Position numbers and translations under genes: made by a program. The notes under the pieces are model-generated. The model saw only the letters and a list, made by a program, of their open reading frames with translations. It was not told where the DNA came from and did no database searches. This document shows positions 37,973-46,353 of a stretch of DNA of 54,178 nt, in pieces. This DNA comes from Rubrivivax sp. Its GTDB lineage: Bacteria; Pseudomonadota; Gammaproteobacteria; Burkholderiales; Burkholderiaceae_C. The stretch spans positions 1-54,178 of the forward strand of contig JAJTGU010000146.1 of assembly GCA_021297985.1 (NCBI GenBank), given 5' to 3'. Each line of letters begins with the position of its first letter. Position 1 is the first letter of the stretch.

Positions 37973-39362
37973 CTGGGGCGGTGGTCGCTTCACCGATCGC
38001 GCGAGCCTCGTCCAGCACCGGGTTGCCGCGCAGCGAGTGCGGCAGCGCCGAGACAATGCGCACGTCCAGCATCTGCCCGACCAGGCGCGCACCGTTGGGC
38101 CCGCCGTCGAAGTTGACGATGCGATTGCAGACCGTCCGGCCCATCAGCTCGGCGGCGTCCTTTCGGGAGCGGCCCTCGACCAGGATGCGCTGAACCGTGC
38201 CGACCCGGCTGGCCGAGATGCGACGGACATTGGCCTCGACCGTCGCCTGCAGGTGCTGCAGGCGCTTGAGTTTCAGTTCCTGCGGCGTTTCGTCGGCCAG
38301 CGCCGCGGCGGGTGTGCCCGGGCGCTTGCTGAAGACGAAGCTGAAGCTGGAGTCGAAGCCGATTTCCTCGATCAGCGCCATCAGTCGGGCAAAGTCGTCC
38401 TCGGTCTCGCCGGGGAAGCCGACGATGAAGTCCGAGCTCAGGCTGAGGTCGGGCCGCACGGCGCGAAGCCGGCGCACGATCTGCTTGTACTCCAGCACGG
38501 TGTAGCCGCGCTTCATCGCCGACAGGATGCGGTCGCTGCCGTGCTGCACCGGCAGATGCAGGTGGCTGACAAGCTTGGGTAGCCGCCCATACGCCTCGAT
38601 CAGTCGCGGCCCGAACTCCTTGGGGTGGCTGGTCGTGTACCGGATGCGCTCGATGCCCGGGATCGCCGAAACCTCATCGAGCAGCAGGGCGAAGTCGGCC
38701 GTCTCGTCGGTGTCGCGGTCCAGCGTTCCGCGGAAGGCATTGACGTTCTGCCCGAGCAAGGTCACTTCCTTGACGCCCTGTGCGGCCAGGCCTTCGATCT
38801 CGCGCAACACCGCATCCATCGGCCGGCTGACCTCTTCGCCGCGCGTGTAGGGCACGACGCAATACGAGCAGTACTTGCTGCAGCCCTCCATGATCGAGAC
38901 GAAGGCCGATGCCCCCTCGACCCGGGCTGGTGGCAGATGGTCGAACTTCTCGATCTCGGGGAAGGCGATGTCGATCTGCGGCCGGCGTTGCGCAACGCGG
39001 TCGGCCAGCAACTGCGGCAGGCGATGAAGCGTCTGCGGGCCGAAGACCACGTCGACATACGGCGCCCGCTCGACGATGGCTGCGCCTTCCTGGCTGGCGA
39101 CACAGCCGCCAACGCCGATGAGCACCCCCTTGCTCTTCAAGTGCTTGACGCGGCCGAGGTCAGAAAAGACCTTCTCCTGCGCCTTCTCGCGCACCGAACA
39201 GGTGTTGAACAGGATCAGGTCCGCCTGCTCGGGGTCGGGGGTCGCCTCGTAGCCCTCTGCGGCGCGCAACACGTCGACCATCTTGTCCGAGTCGTACTCG
39301 TTCATCTGGCAGCCGAAGGTCCGGATGTAGACCTTCTTCGGCGCGGGTGCGGAATCGCTCAT
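37932..39362 (-). CDS. miaB: tRNA-2-methylthio-N6-dimethylallyladenosine synthase
   Basis: MiaB is a radical-SAM enzyme that adds the methylthio group to i6A37 of tRNAs. The 476-residue protein has the N-terminal UPF0004 domain with cluster cysteines ([22 protein letters not shown]). The radical-SAM motif [17 protein letters not shown] follows near residue 160, and a TRAM domain near residues 385-450 ([25 protein letters not shown]). The C-terminus has a short Ala/Thr-rich tail. The ATG overlaps the stop of the preceding periplasmic-protein gene by four bases. Confidence 0.96.
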   Translation of the reverse strand: MSDSAPAPKKVYIRTFGCQMNEYDSDKMVDVLRAAEGYEATPDPEQADLILFNTCSVREKAQEKVFSDLGRVKHLKSKGVLIGVGGCVASQEGAAIVERAPYVDVVFGPQTLHRLPQLLADRVAQRRPQIDIAFPEIEKFDHLPPARVEGASAFVSIMEGCSKYCSYCVVPYTRGEEVSRPMDAVLREIEGLAAQGVKEVTLLGQNVNAFRGTLDRDTDETADFALLLDEVSAIPGIERIRYTTSHPKEFGPRLIEAYGRLPKLVSHLHLPVQHGSDRILSAMKRGYTVLEYKQIVRRLRAVRPDLSLSSDFIVGFPGETEDDFARLMALIEEIGFDSSFSFVFSKRPGTPAAALADETPQELKLKRLQHLQATVEANVRRISASRVGTVQRILVEGRSRKDAAELMGRTVCNRIVNFDGGPNGARLVGQMLDVRIVSALPHSLRGNPVLDEARAIGEATTAPVSAERSGSPATTA

Positions 39363-39754
39363 GGACGGCTCCAGGTCTGGGTGGCGGGGTCGTAGCGCAG
39401 CGCGGCGGCTTCCTGGGCGTTGCGCGGCCAGGGCTGACGCGCGGCCTCGGCGGCGCTGAGGATCCACGCGTCCTGCAGCAACCCGGAAGCGTCCAACGTG
39501 TAGTGCACCAGCAGCCGTTGGCCGGCCAAGGTGCCAGAGAGCACCAGCAGGTTGTCGGCATTGCGGATGCGCGAGCCCGGGGCCAGCTTCACCGAACTGC
39601 CGTTCAGCACCGCAGTCGGGGGCTGCATGACGACCAGCTCGCCTCGAAAGGCATGGGCCGGGAATGGCCGCTGCAAGGTCTGGCCCGAGGCCGCAAGGGC
39701 CGAAAACGCAAGTCCCAGCGCGAGCAGCGCGGGACCGGGGACACAGCGGTTCAT
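39359..39754 (-). CDS. Hypothetical exported protein
   Basis: A 131-residue protein beginning [35 protein letters not shown], with a signal peptide cut probably after ASG or SGQ. The mature part ([67 protein letters not shown]) is predicted to be mostly beta and periplasmic. I recognise it as a type commonly found before miaB in Burkholderiales but know no function. Its stop overlaps the miaB start (ATGA), implying coupled translation. Confidence 0.75.
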   Translation of the reverse strand: MNRCVPGPALLALGLAFSALAASGQTLQRPFPAHAFRGELVVMQPPTAVLNGSSVKLAPGSRIRNADNLLVLSGTLAGQRLLVHYTLDASGLLQDAWILSAAEAARQPWPRNAQEAAALRYDPATQTWSRP

Positions 39755-39871
39755 GGTGTGGATCCAGGGGCTGTGGACGAACAAGCCGGCATCGCCGTGA
39801 TGACGAGCCGGAACCAAATGCAAAAAGCCCCGCGTCCGGTGCTGGAACGACGGGGCTTCGTGCGCGGAATC

Positions 39872-39948
39872 TGGTGGCGCTTCAGGGATTTGAACCCCGG
39901 ACCTGCGGATTATGATTCCGTCGCTCTAACCAACTGAGCTAAAGCGCC
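39872..39948 (-). tRNA. tRNA-Met (anticodon CAT, elongator-type)
   Basis: On the minus strand GGCGCTTTAGCTCAGTTGG starts a 74-base cloverleaf plus encoded CCA. The acceptor GGCGCTT pairs with AAGCGCC (with G-T allowance), and the anticodon loop ATCATAA gives CAT. The T arm is GGGGTTCAAATCCC. It lacks the C1-A72 mismatch and the three G-C pairs of initiator tRNA, so it is elongator Met. The lysidine-modified Ile tRNA with the same anticodon is less likely but cannot be excluded by eye. Confidence 0.9.
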
Positions 39949-39958
39949 AAAGCCCGCC

Positions 39959-39964
39959 ATTATA
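39959..39964 (-). promoter_or_regulatory. Candidate -10 element for tRNA-Met
   Basis: On the minus strand a perfect TATAAT lies 10 bases before the tRNA 5' end. Transcription would start about four bases before the mature tRNA. No good -35 hexamer is seen at 16-18 bases, so the call rests on the -10 match in GC-rich DNA. Confidence 0.55.
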
Positions 39965-39998
39965 TGCAGCGCGGCCGAGTCCGTTCGCAGCCGCCGCC

Positions 39999-41021
39999 AT
40001 GTTCTCGTTTTTCCGGAAGAAGCCCGCCGAGGCGCCCGCTACGGCAATGCCCGCCGCACCGCCGGCGTCGCCTTCGATTCCTTCGTCGGAGCCCGCAGCC
40101 GAAGTCCCGCGCGCGTCGTGGCTCGACCGCCTGAAGTCCGGCCTGCGCAAGACCGGCAGCAGCATCGCGCAGGTCTTTGTCGGCACCCGGATCGACGACG
40201 CCCTGTATGAGGATCTTGAGGCCGCGCTGCTGCAGGCCGACACGGGAGTGGCGGCCACCGAACATCTGTTGGCCGACCTGAAGCGCCGCGTCAAGCTCGC
40301 CAAGACCACCGACCCGCATGCGGTCAAGGGCCTGTTGGCCGACGCGCTGACCGAGTTGCTGCGCCCCCTGGAGCGTCCGCTGGTCGTCGGCGAGCATCAA
40401 CCGACGGTCTTGATGGTGGTCGGTGTCAACGGTGCCGGCAAGACCACGACCATCGGCAAGCTCACCCACCACCTGGCGGCGGCCGACAAGAAGGTGCTGC
40501 TCGCCGCGGCCGACACCTTCCGCGCCGCGGCGCGCGAACAGCTCACCGTCTGGGGCGACCGCAATCGGGTCGAGGTCGTCAGCCAGCAGGGCGGCGACCC
40601 GGCGGCGGTGAGCTTCGATGCGGTGACCGCTGGCCGCGCCCGTGGTGCGGCGGTCGTCATTGCCGATACCGCCGGTCGGTTGCCGACACAGCTTCACCTG
40701 ATGGAAGAACTGAAGAAGATCCAGCGCGTCATCGGCAAGGCCCAGCAGGGGGCCCCGCACGAGGTACTGCTCGTCGTGGACGGCAACACCGGCCAGAACG
40801 CACTGGCTCAGGTCAAGGCCTTCGATGCCGCGCTGAGGCTGACTGGCCTGGTCGTCACCAAGCTGGATGGCACGGCCAAGGGGGGTGTGCTGGCGGCGAT
40901 TGCGCGCTGGGGTGCCGAGCAGGGACGCGTGGTGCCCGTGTGCTTCATCGGCGTCGGCGAGAAGCTCGAGGACCTGCAGACCTTCGACGCGCGAGAGTTC
41001 GCCCAGGCGTTGCTGAGCTGA
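39999..41021 (+). CDS. ftsY: Signal recognition particle receptor FtsY
   Basis: FtsY is the membrane-associated SRP receptor GTPase. The 340-residue protein has a short, Pro/Ala-rich acidic region up to residue 40 (shorter than the E. coli A domain). The N domain follows, and a G domain with GVNGAGKTTTIGKLTHHLA, AADTFRAAAREQL, IADTAGRLPTQ, TKLDGTAKGG and FIGVGEKLEDLQTFDAREFAQALL. The partner GTPase Ffh is encoded 900 bases away on the other strand. Confidence 0.97.
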   Translation: MFSFFRKKPAEAPATAMPAAPPASPSIPSSEPAAEVPRASWLDRLKSGLRKTGSSIAQVFVGTRIDDALYEDLEAALLQADTGVAATEHLLADLKRRVKLAKTTDPHAVKGLLADALTELLRPLERPLVVGEHQPTVLMVVGVNGAGKTTTIGKLTHHLAAADKKVLLAAADTFRAAAREQLTVWGDRNRVEVVSQQGGDPAAVSFDAVTAGRARGAAVVIADTAGRLPTQLHLMEELKKIQRVIGKAQQGAPHEVLLVVDGNTGQNALAQVKAFDAALRLTGLVVTKLDGTAKGGVLAAIARWGAEQGRVVPVCFIGVGEKLEDLQTFDAREFAQALLS

Positions 41022-41044
41022 CCGTCCGCTGTCGAAGGGCGATC

Positions 41045-41731
41045 TCAGCGGCGGACGGCGTCGAGCGCGTCGTCGAAGAAGGCCGAGGGCACCGGCTCCA
41101 TGGCATCGCCGCCCCCATGGCGGGCATCTCCCTCCGACAGCAGTTCCTCGACGTCAGCCACCGGGATCAGCGGCATCGGCCCTGACGAGGTCGGCTTGAT
41201 GCCGGTGGCCACCGGCCCGAGCAGGGGCATCAGCGTCGTGCGGACTTCAGCGGCGCTCGGGAGATGGCCCTCGCGCCAGACGACGACGTGCACACCTGCC
41301 GCCCGGAGCACGCGGCCCAGCCGCTCGTGGCGGCGGCGGCTGCGGTCGGACTCTTCCGAGGCCCGGATGTCGATCACGGCCATCGGCCGCGATCCGGCGT
41401 CGCACAGCAGCAGATCGGCACTGAGCGCACCCACCCGAGACAGCCACTCGCCGTACGAGCGCCGCGTCGGGACCCGAACGAAGCGCGACAGCGGCACCTG
41501 GGCCAGCACCAGCGAGCCCGGCATCGCACGCTTGAGCAGGTCGAGCGCCTGGCGCTCGTTGATGGTCAGCACCCGCGCGGCTTCAGGAGGCCAGCCGGCG
41601 ACGGTGTCCGGAGCGTCCTCGACACCGCGCGACCGGCGGTCGTGACTCTGGCGCGAACGCCAGCGAAAGAACAGCCAGCTCAACAAGAGCAGGGCCGTCG
41701 CAGGCAGGACAAAAGGAGGGAACAGTTCCAT
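41045..41731 (-). CDS. DUF2726 domain protein with N-terminal membrane helix
   Basis: A 228-residue protein beginning MELFPPFVLPATALLLLSWLFFRWRSRQ, a single membrane anchor with the body on the cytoplasmic side. The DUF2726 core is visible: LTINERQALDLLKRAMPGSLVLAQVPLSRFVRVPTRRSYGEWLSRVGALSADLLLCDAGSRPMAVIDI, then RRRHERLGRVLRAAGVHVVVWREG. The pattern D...AVIDIRAS plus later charged residues resembles restriction-endonuclease-like folds, but activity is unknown. It is convergent with ftsY, 23 bases away. The ATG at 41731 was chosen because it starts the membrane helix. Confidence 0.85.
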   Translation of the reverse strand: MELFPPFVLPATALLLLSWLFFRWRSRQSHDRRSRGVEDAPDTVAGWPPEAARVLTINERQALDLLKRAMPGSLVLAQVPLSRFVRVPTRRSYGEWLSRVGALSADLLLCDAGSRPMAVIDIRASEESDRSRRRHERLGRVLRAAGVHVVVWREGHLPSAAEVRTTLMPLLGPVATGIKPTSSGPMPLIPVADVEELLSEGDARHGGGDAMEPVPSAFFDDALDAVRR

Positions 41732-41899
41732 GGGGTTCTTCGGTAGCGGCGGGGACACGCCGACACTGAGTGAACCTTCGGCTCGAACGTGCACGTCCTC
41801 AATGGTGGGAGCGACAACAAGCGTGTCCGGCCGTAACCGGAGGGCGCCCCTTGCGGTTACAGCTGCAACCGAATGCGGCTTCTGGTGGGCAGGCGTGCC

Positions 41900-43324
41900 T
41901 CAGCGCGGCATTCCCGGGAAGCCGCCGCCGCCCATGCCCGGCAGCCCGCCGCCGCCCATGCGCTTCATCATCTTCATCAGGCCGCCGCCCTTCATCTTCT
42001 TCATCATTCCCTGCATCTGGTCGAACTGGTTGAGCAGGCGGTTGACGTCCTGGATCTGAACCCCGGCGCCGGCGGCGATTCGTCGCTTGCGGCTGGCCTT
42101 GGTCTTGCCGTCCATCAGCAGCGCCGGGTGGGAACGTTCCCTGGCCGTCATGGCGTTGAGGATCCCCTCCATGCGGCGCACGTCGCGCTCGGCACGGCCC
42201 ATGTCGGCGCCTTGCGCCTTGGCGGTGAGCTGGCTCGGCAGCTTGTCCATCAGGCTCGAAAGGCCGCCCATCTTCTTCATCTGCCCGATCTGGGACAGGA
42301 AGTCGTTGAGGTCGAAGCCGCCGCCGGACTTGACCTTGTCGGCCAGCTTCTGCGCCTGCTCGACATCGACACCCCGCTGCACCTCCTCAACCAGGGCGAC
42401 GATGTCGCCCATGCCGAGCACGCGCCCGGCGTGTCGCTCGGCGTCGAAGACCTCCAGGCCGTCGAGCTTCTCGGAAACGCCAGCGAACTTGATCGGCGCC
42501 CCGGTGACCGCGCGAACCGAGAGCGCTGCGCCACCACGCGAATCGCCGTCGAGCTTGGTCAGCACGATGCCCGTCAGGGGCAGCGCGTCCTTGAAAGCCC
42601 GGGCCGTGTTGACCGCGTCCTGACCCTGCATGGCATCGACGACGAACAGTGTCTCCACCGGCTTCAGCACGGCATGGAGGTCACGGATCTCGGCCATCAG
42701 GGCCTCGTCGATGGCCAGGCGTCCGGCCGTGTCGACGATCAGCACATCGAAGTAGTGGCGCTTCGCGTGGTCCAGCGCCGCCAGTGCGATGTCACGCGGC
42801 TTCTGCTCGGGCGACGAAGGAAACCACTCGGCGCCGGCTTGTGCCGTGACGGTCTTCAGTTGCTCGATCGCCGCGGGCCGGTAGACGTCGCCGGATACCG
42901 TCAGCACCTTCTTCTTGCGCCGCTCGATCAGGTGGCGGGCGAGCTTGGCGACCGTGGTGGTCTTGCCCGCGCCTTGCAGGCCTGCCATCAGGAGCACGGC
43001 GGGCGGCTGCGTCGCGAGGTCGATGTCGGCCGGTGGACGCAGGTTTCCCTTGTCGTCCACCTCGCCCATCGTCGCGGCGAGTTCCTTGTGAACCACGCCC
43101 ACCAGTGCCTGGCCCGGGTTCAGCGATCCGACGACCTCCTGTCCGAGCGCCTTGGCCTTGACCCGGGCGATGAAGTCGCGGACCACAGGCAACGCCACAT
43201 CGGCCTCGAGCAAGGCCATGCGCACTTCGCGCAGCATGTCCTGGACGTTGCTTTCGGTGATGCGGGCCTGGCCCCGCATCGTCTTGACAAGGCGCGACAG
43301 GCGGTCGGTGAGGGAACTGGCCAT
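41900..43324 (-). CDS. ffh: Signal recognition particle protein Ffh
   Basis: Ffh binds 4.5S RNA and signal sequences of nascent membrane proteins. The 474-residue product has the N domain and the G domain with LMAGLQGAGKTTTVAKLARHL, SGDVYRPAAIEQLKTV, IVDTAGRLAIDE and LTKLDGDSRGGAALS. A methionine-rich M domain follows (RRIAAGAGVQIQDVNRLLNQFDQMQGMMKKMKGGGLMKMMKRMGGGGLPGMGGGG). The ATG at 43324 gives MASSLTDRLSRLVKTMRG. It is divergent from the cytochrome assembly gene. Confidence 0.97.
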   Translation of the reverse strand: MASSLTDRLSRLVKTMRGQARITESNVQDMLREVRMALLEADVALPVVRDFIARVKAKALGQEVVGSLNPGQALVGVVHKELAATMGEVDDKGNLRPPADIDLATQPPAVLLMAGLQGAGKTTTVAKLARHLIERRKKKVLTVSGDVYRPAAIEQLKTVTAQAGAEWFPSSPEQKPRDIALAALDHAKRHYFDVLIVDTAGRLAIDEALMAEIRDLHAVLKPVETLFVVDAMQGQDAVNTARAFKDALPLTGIVLTKLDGDSRGGAALSVRAVTGAPIKFAGVSEKLDGLEVFDAERHAGRVLGMGDIVALVEEVQRGVDVEQAQKLADKVKSGGGFDLNDFLSQIGQMKKMGGLSSLMDKLPSQLTAKAQGADMGRAERDVRRMEGILNAMTARERSHPALLMDGKTKASRKRRIAAGAGVQIQDVNRLLNQFDQMQGMMKKMKGGGLMKMMKRMGGGGLPGMGGGGFPGMPR

Positions 43325-43391
43325 TTCGGATTGCGTTGGGCGCAGGTCGGCGAATGCAAATGACCGCCGGGCGCTGGGTAAACTCGTTCGC

Positions 43392-44228
43392 ATGAGTTTA
43401 GCCAGCGCCCTGCCCGTGCCCACCAGCGGCGGCCTGGCCGTTCTGGTGGCCGGTGCGGTGCTGCTTTACGTCGTTGCGGCGGTCCCGGTTGGACCGGTCA
43501 AGCGGATGTCGGCGGCCGCGCTGGTCGGCGGCTGGTCGCTCCACCTTCTGCTGGTGCTGGTGGCGATGGCGCATTTCGGACAGGCCGGCGGACGCTGGGG
43601 ATTCGGCCCGGTGCTGTCGATGACGGTCTGGCTGGTGATCGCGGTCCACACCATCGAGTCGCGTCTTTTTCCGCTTCCGCAAGTGCGGGTCTTCCTGGGA
43701 GGTGCGGGCGCACTGGCGGTGCTGCTGGCGGCCTGGTTCCCGGGAGAGGCGCGGCCGGCGCAGTCGGCCCTCGGACCGCTGCACTTCGCGCTCGGGGTCG
43801 GTTCCTACGGGCTCTTTGGCGCTGCCGTGCTGCACGCCGTGTTGCTGGATCGAGCGGAGCGACGCCTGCGCGGACCCCGCCGCCACGGCGCCGCAGTGAC
43901 GGCGCCCGGCGATGCACCGGCGATGCCGTTGCTGCAACTGGAGCGCTTGACCTTCCGTTTTGTCGAAGCAGGCTTCTTGGTGCTGACCGCCACCCTGGCG
44001 CTGGGGGTGATCAGCACCAGCGCAGGAGCCGCAGGTTGGCAATGGGACCACAAGACGGTCTTTTCCCTGCTTGCGTGGGCGGTCTTTGCGGCACTGCTGG
44101 TCGGCCGCCGAATGCGCGGTTGGCGGGGTCGACAGGCCACGCGCTGGCTCTACGCTGGGGCCCTGTTGCTGCTGTTCGCCTATGCCGGGTCGCGCTTCGT
44201 CTGGGAAGTCTTTCTCACGCGATCCTGA
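43392..44228 (+). CDS. CcsA-like cytochrome c assembly family protein (YpjD type)
   Basis: A 278-residue polytopic protein with eight or so hydrophobic segments and conserved histidines in WSLHLLLVLVAMAHFG, AVHTIES and GPLHFALGVGSYGLFGAAVLHAVLL. WQWDHKTVFSLLAWAVFAALLVGRRMRGWRGRQATRWLYAGALLLLFAYAGSRFV is the family C-terminus. In this family (PF01578) histidines and the WxWD region bind haem during cytochrome c maturation. The short member near ffh is usual in proteobacteria, but its role there is not established. It precedes the PP0621 gene by two bases. Confidence 0.9.
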   Translation: MSLASALPVPTSGGLAVLVAGAVLLYVVAAVPVGPVKRMSAAALVGGWSLHLLLVLVAMAHFGQAGGRWGFGPVLSMTVWLVIAVHTIESRLFPLPQVRVFLGGAGALAVLLAAWFPGEARPAQSALGPLHFALGVGSYGLFGAAVLHAVLLDRAERRLRGPRRHGAAVTAPGDAPAMPLLQLERLTFRFVEAGFLVLTATLALGVISTSAGAAGWQWDHKTVFSLLAWAVFAALLVGRRMRGWRGRQATRWLYAGALLLLFAYAGSRFVWEVFLTRS

Positions 44229-44230
44229 AC

Positions 44231-44488
44231 ATGAAGTACCTCGTCCTGCTGCTGGTGCTCGCCGTCGCGATCGGCGTGATGATGCTTGGGCGGCGTCGCG
44301 CCAAGCCGCCGTCCGCCCGGGTGCCTTCGCCCGCACCAACGCCCGCTGCCTCTTCACCGAAGGACGTGCAGTCCATGCTGGCCTGCGCGCATTGCGGCGT
44401 GAACCTGCCTCGTTCAGAGGTGGTGTTCGACGCCGGAGGTCGGCCCTATTGCGGCCACGAGCACCGACTGCTCGGGCCGGCGCGTTGA
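44231..44488 (+). CDS. PP0621 family protein
   Basis: An 85-residue protein with an N-terminal membrane helix (MKYLVLLLVLAVAIGVMMLGRRR). After a Pro/Ala linker a zinc-ribbon-like ending follows: MLACAHCGVNLPRSEVVFDAGGRPYCGHEHRLL. CAHCGV.LPRSE is the signature of the family. Function is unknown. It lies between the cytochrome assembly gene and pilS, and its stop overlaps the pilS TTG (TTGA). Confidence 0.9.
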   Translation: MKYLVLLLVLAVAIGVMMLGRRRAKPPSARVPSPAPTPAASSPKDVQSMLACAHCGVNLPRSEVVFDAGGRPYCGHEHRLLGPAR

Positions 44489-46353
44489 GCCACTCCGCCG
44501 CTGGCGACCCCGACGGGGCAGCGCCTGCGGACCGACGCCGAGGGGACCGCCGTCGTGGCGGGCGTCGCCAGGCCGATGCCTTCGACACACCGGTGTTCGA
44601 CGAAACCGGGTTCCCTGCGACGCGGCAAGAGGCCGAAGCACGCCCGGGTACGGCGCTGGGTCGTGTTCAACGCATCTATGTTGCGGCCCGGGCAGTGCTG
44701 GGGCTCGCGCTGGTCGCCGCCTTCGGCCTGAACAATGTCCTGGGCGGCCGTGCCTTGGTGTCGGGAGACCTGATCGCCTGGATCGGCGTCGCCTACGCCG
44801 TGCAGGCGGTGCTGCTTTGGCTGCTGCCGAGCTTCTCAGCCTGGCTGCTGGGAGGCGAAGGTCACGATGGCGGTGCGGGCGCCTCCATGCGCATGCGCTG
44901 GCTGGCGACCGTCGGGGTCGACTTGCTGGCTTTCGGTTCGATTCATGCGCTGGGCGGGGGCGGCGGAGTCAACTTCGCCGCGCTGCTGGTGTTGCCTGTG
45001 CTGATGTCCGGCGTGACCGGCAGCCGGCTGATCGCACTTGCCACCGCAGCCGCAGCGGCGCTGCTGTTGCTGGGGGTGGCCTGGCAAACAGGGACGGCGT
45101 CGGCCGACAGCGCCTCGGCGATGGTCCAGACGGGACTCGGCGGACTGGGGCTCTTTCTGATCGCGTTGCTGGCGGGTGAACTGGCGCAGCGTCTCGAGCG
45201 CGAAGAAGCCGCAGCACTGGGCAGCCGTGAACTGGCGCGCCAGCAGACGCGGCTGAACCGCCTCGTGATCGAGGAGATGGTCGATGGCGTTCTTGTCGTC
45301 GACGGCCGCTTGCGCGTGCGTGCGGCCAACCCTGCCGCGCGCGCCCTGCTCGTCGACCAAGGGTTGGGCCCGGTGGCGCCGTTCCTGCTCGACCAGCGCC
45401 CGGACTGGACGGCGTTGGCACAGGCCGTCGAGCGTGCCCACGCCGAGCGCAGTTGGCCGGTTGCAGGCGAGGACTTGCGCCTGCGCTTCGCCGAGGGCCA
45501 CACCCGCACATTGCGGGTTCGGGTGCGCTTTCTGCGCCGACAGGTTTCGGCCGCGGCCGGTGCGCCGACCGAAGAGGAGTTGCCTTCCATGGTGCTGTTG
45601 CTCGAGGATCTGCGCACGGCGCAGGAGCGGCTACGGCAGGAGAAGCTTGCCGCGATGGGCCGGGTGTCGGCGGGCATCGCGCATGAGATCCGCAACCCGC
45701 TGGCTGCGATCGCTCAGGCCAACGCCTTGCTGCTTGAGGACACCGAAGACCCGGCCCAGCGTCGGCTGGCCGGCATCGTCGCGGCCAATGTTGATCGACT
45801 CAAGCGCCTGGTCGACGACGTGATGGAGGTGGCGCCTGGCGCACCACCGCTGCCGCAGGCGATCGATGCCTCGGCGGTGGTCGCCGCGAGCGCGGCCGAA
45901 TGGGCACAGGCCGCCGGCCTTGCGCTGGGTGCGGGCAGCCGCCTGCGCGTCGAACTCGTCGACGGCCTGGGTGCGTGGTTTGATCCCGAGCACCTTCGCC
46001 GAGTGCTGGTGAACCTGCTCGACAACGCGGCTCGGCACGCCGGCCCCGAGCCGGGGTCCATCCTGCTGCGCCTGCTCTCCCGCGACGATGGCAGCGTGGT
46101 CATGGGCGTGCTGTCCGATGGCTCCCCCATAGCCCCCGACATCGAGCGCCACCTGTTCGAGCCCTTTTTCAGCACGCGCAGCCGCGGGACCGGCCTGGGC
46201 TTGTACATTTGTCGCGAGCTGTGCGAGCGCTACGGAGCCGGCATCGACTACCGGCCCCGACCGTCTGCCGAAAGGCTGCGCAATGAGTTCGTGGTGACGA
46301 TGCGGCGTGCTCCCCTCGGTGGCAACGCGCCACTGTTTCCGTCGGAGTCCTGA
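44485..46353 (+). CDS. pilS: Sensor histidine kinase PilS
   Basis: The sensor of the PilS-PilR system controlling pilin transcription. The 622-residue protein starts with a basic disordered region (PADRRRGDRRRGGRRQADAFDTPVF). About six membrane helices follow at residues 70-245, then a PAS-like part (LVIEEMVDGVLVVDGRLRVRAANPAARALL). The H box is MGRVSAGIAHEIRNPLAAIAQANALL (about residue 395), and the ATPase domain has NLLDNAARHA and GTGLGLYICRELCERYGA. TTG 44485 overlaps the previous stop and is the favoured start; GTG 44593, giving 586 residues, is the alternative. The pilR ATG overlaps the last base of the stop. Confidence 0.92.
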   Translation: MSHSAAGDPDGAAPADRRRGDRRRGGRRQADAFDTPVFDETGFPATRQEAEARPGTALGRVQRIYVAARAVLGLALVAAFGLNNVLGGRALVSGDLIAWIGVAYAVQAVLLWLLPSFSAWLLGGEGHDGGAGASMRMRWLATVGVDLLAFGSIHALGGGGGVNFAALLVLPVLMSGVTGSRLIALATAAAAALLLLGVAWQTGTASADSASAMVQTGLGGLGLFLIALLAGELAQRLEREEAAALGSRELARQQTRLNRLVIEEMVDGVLVVDGRLRVRAANPAARALLVDQGLGPVAPFLLDQRPDWTALAQAVERAHAERSWPVAGEDLRLRFAEGHTRTLRVRVRFLRRQVSAAAGAPTEEELPSMVLLLEDLRTAQERLRQEKLAAMGRVSAGIAHEIRNPLAAIAQANALLLEDTEDPAQRRLAGIVAANVDRLKRLVDDVMEVAPGAPPLPQAIDASAVVAASAAEWAQAAGLALGAGSRLRVELVDGLGAWFDPEHLRRVLVNLLDNAARHAGPEPGSILLRLLSRDDGSVVMGVLSDGSPIAPDIERHLFEPFFSTRSRGTGLGLYICRELCERYGAGIDYRPRPSAERLRNEFVVTMRRAPLGGNAPLFPSES

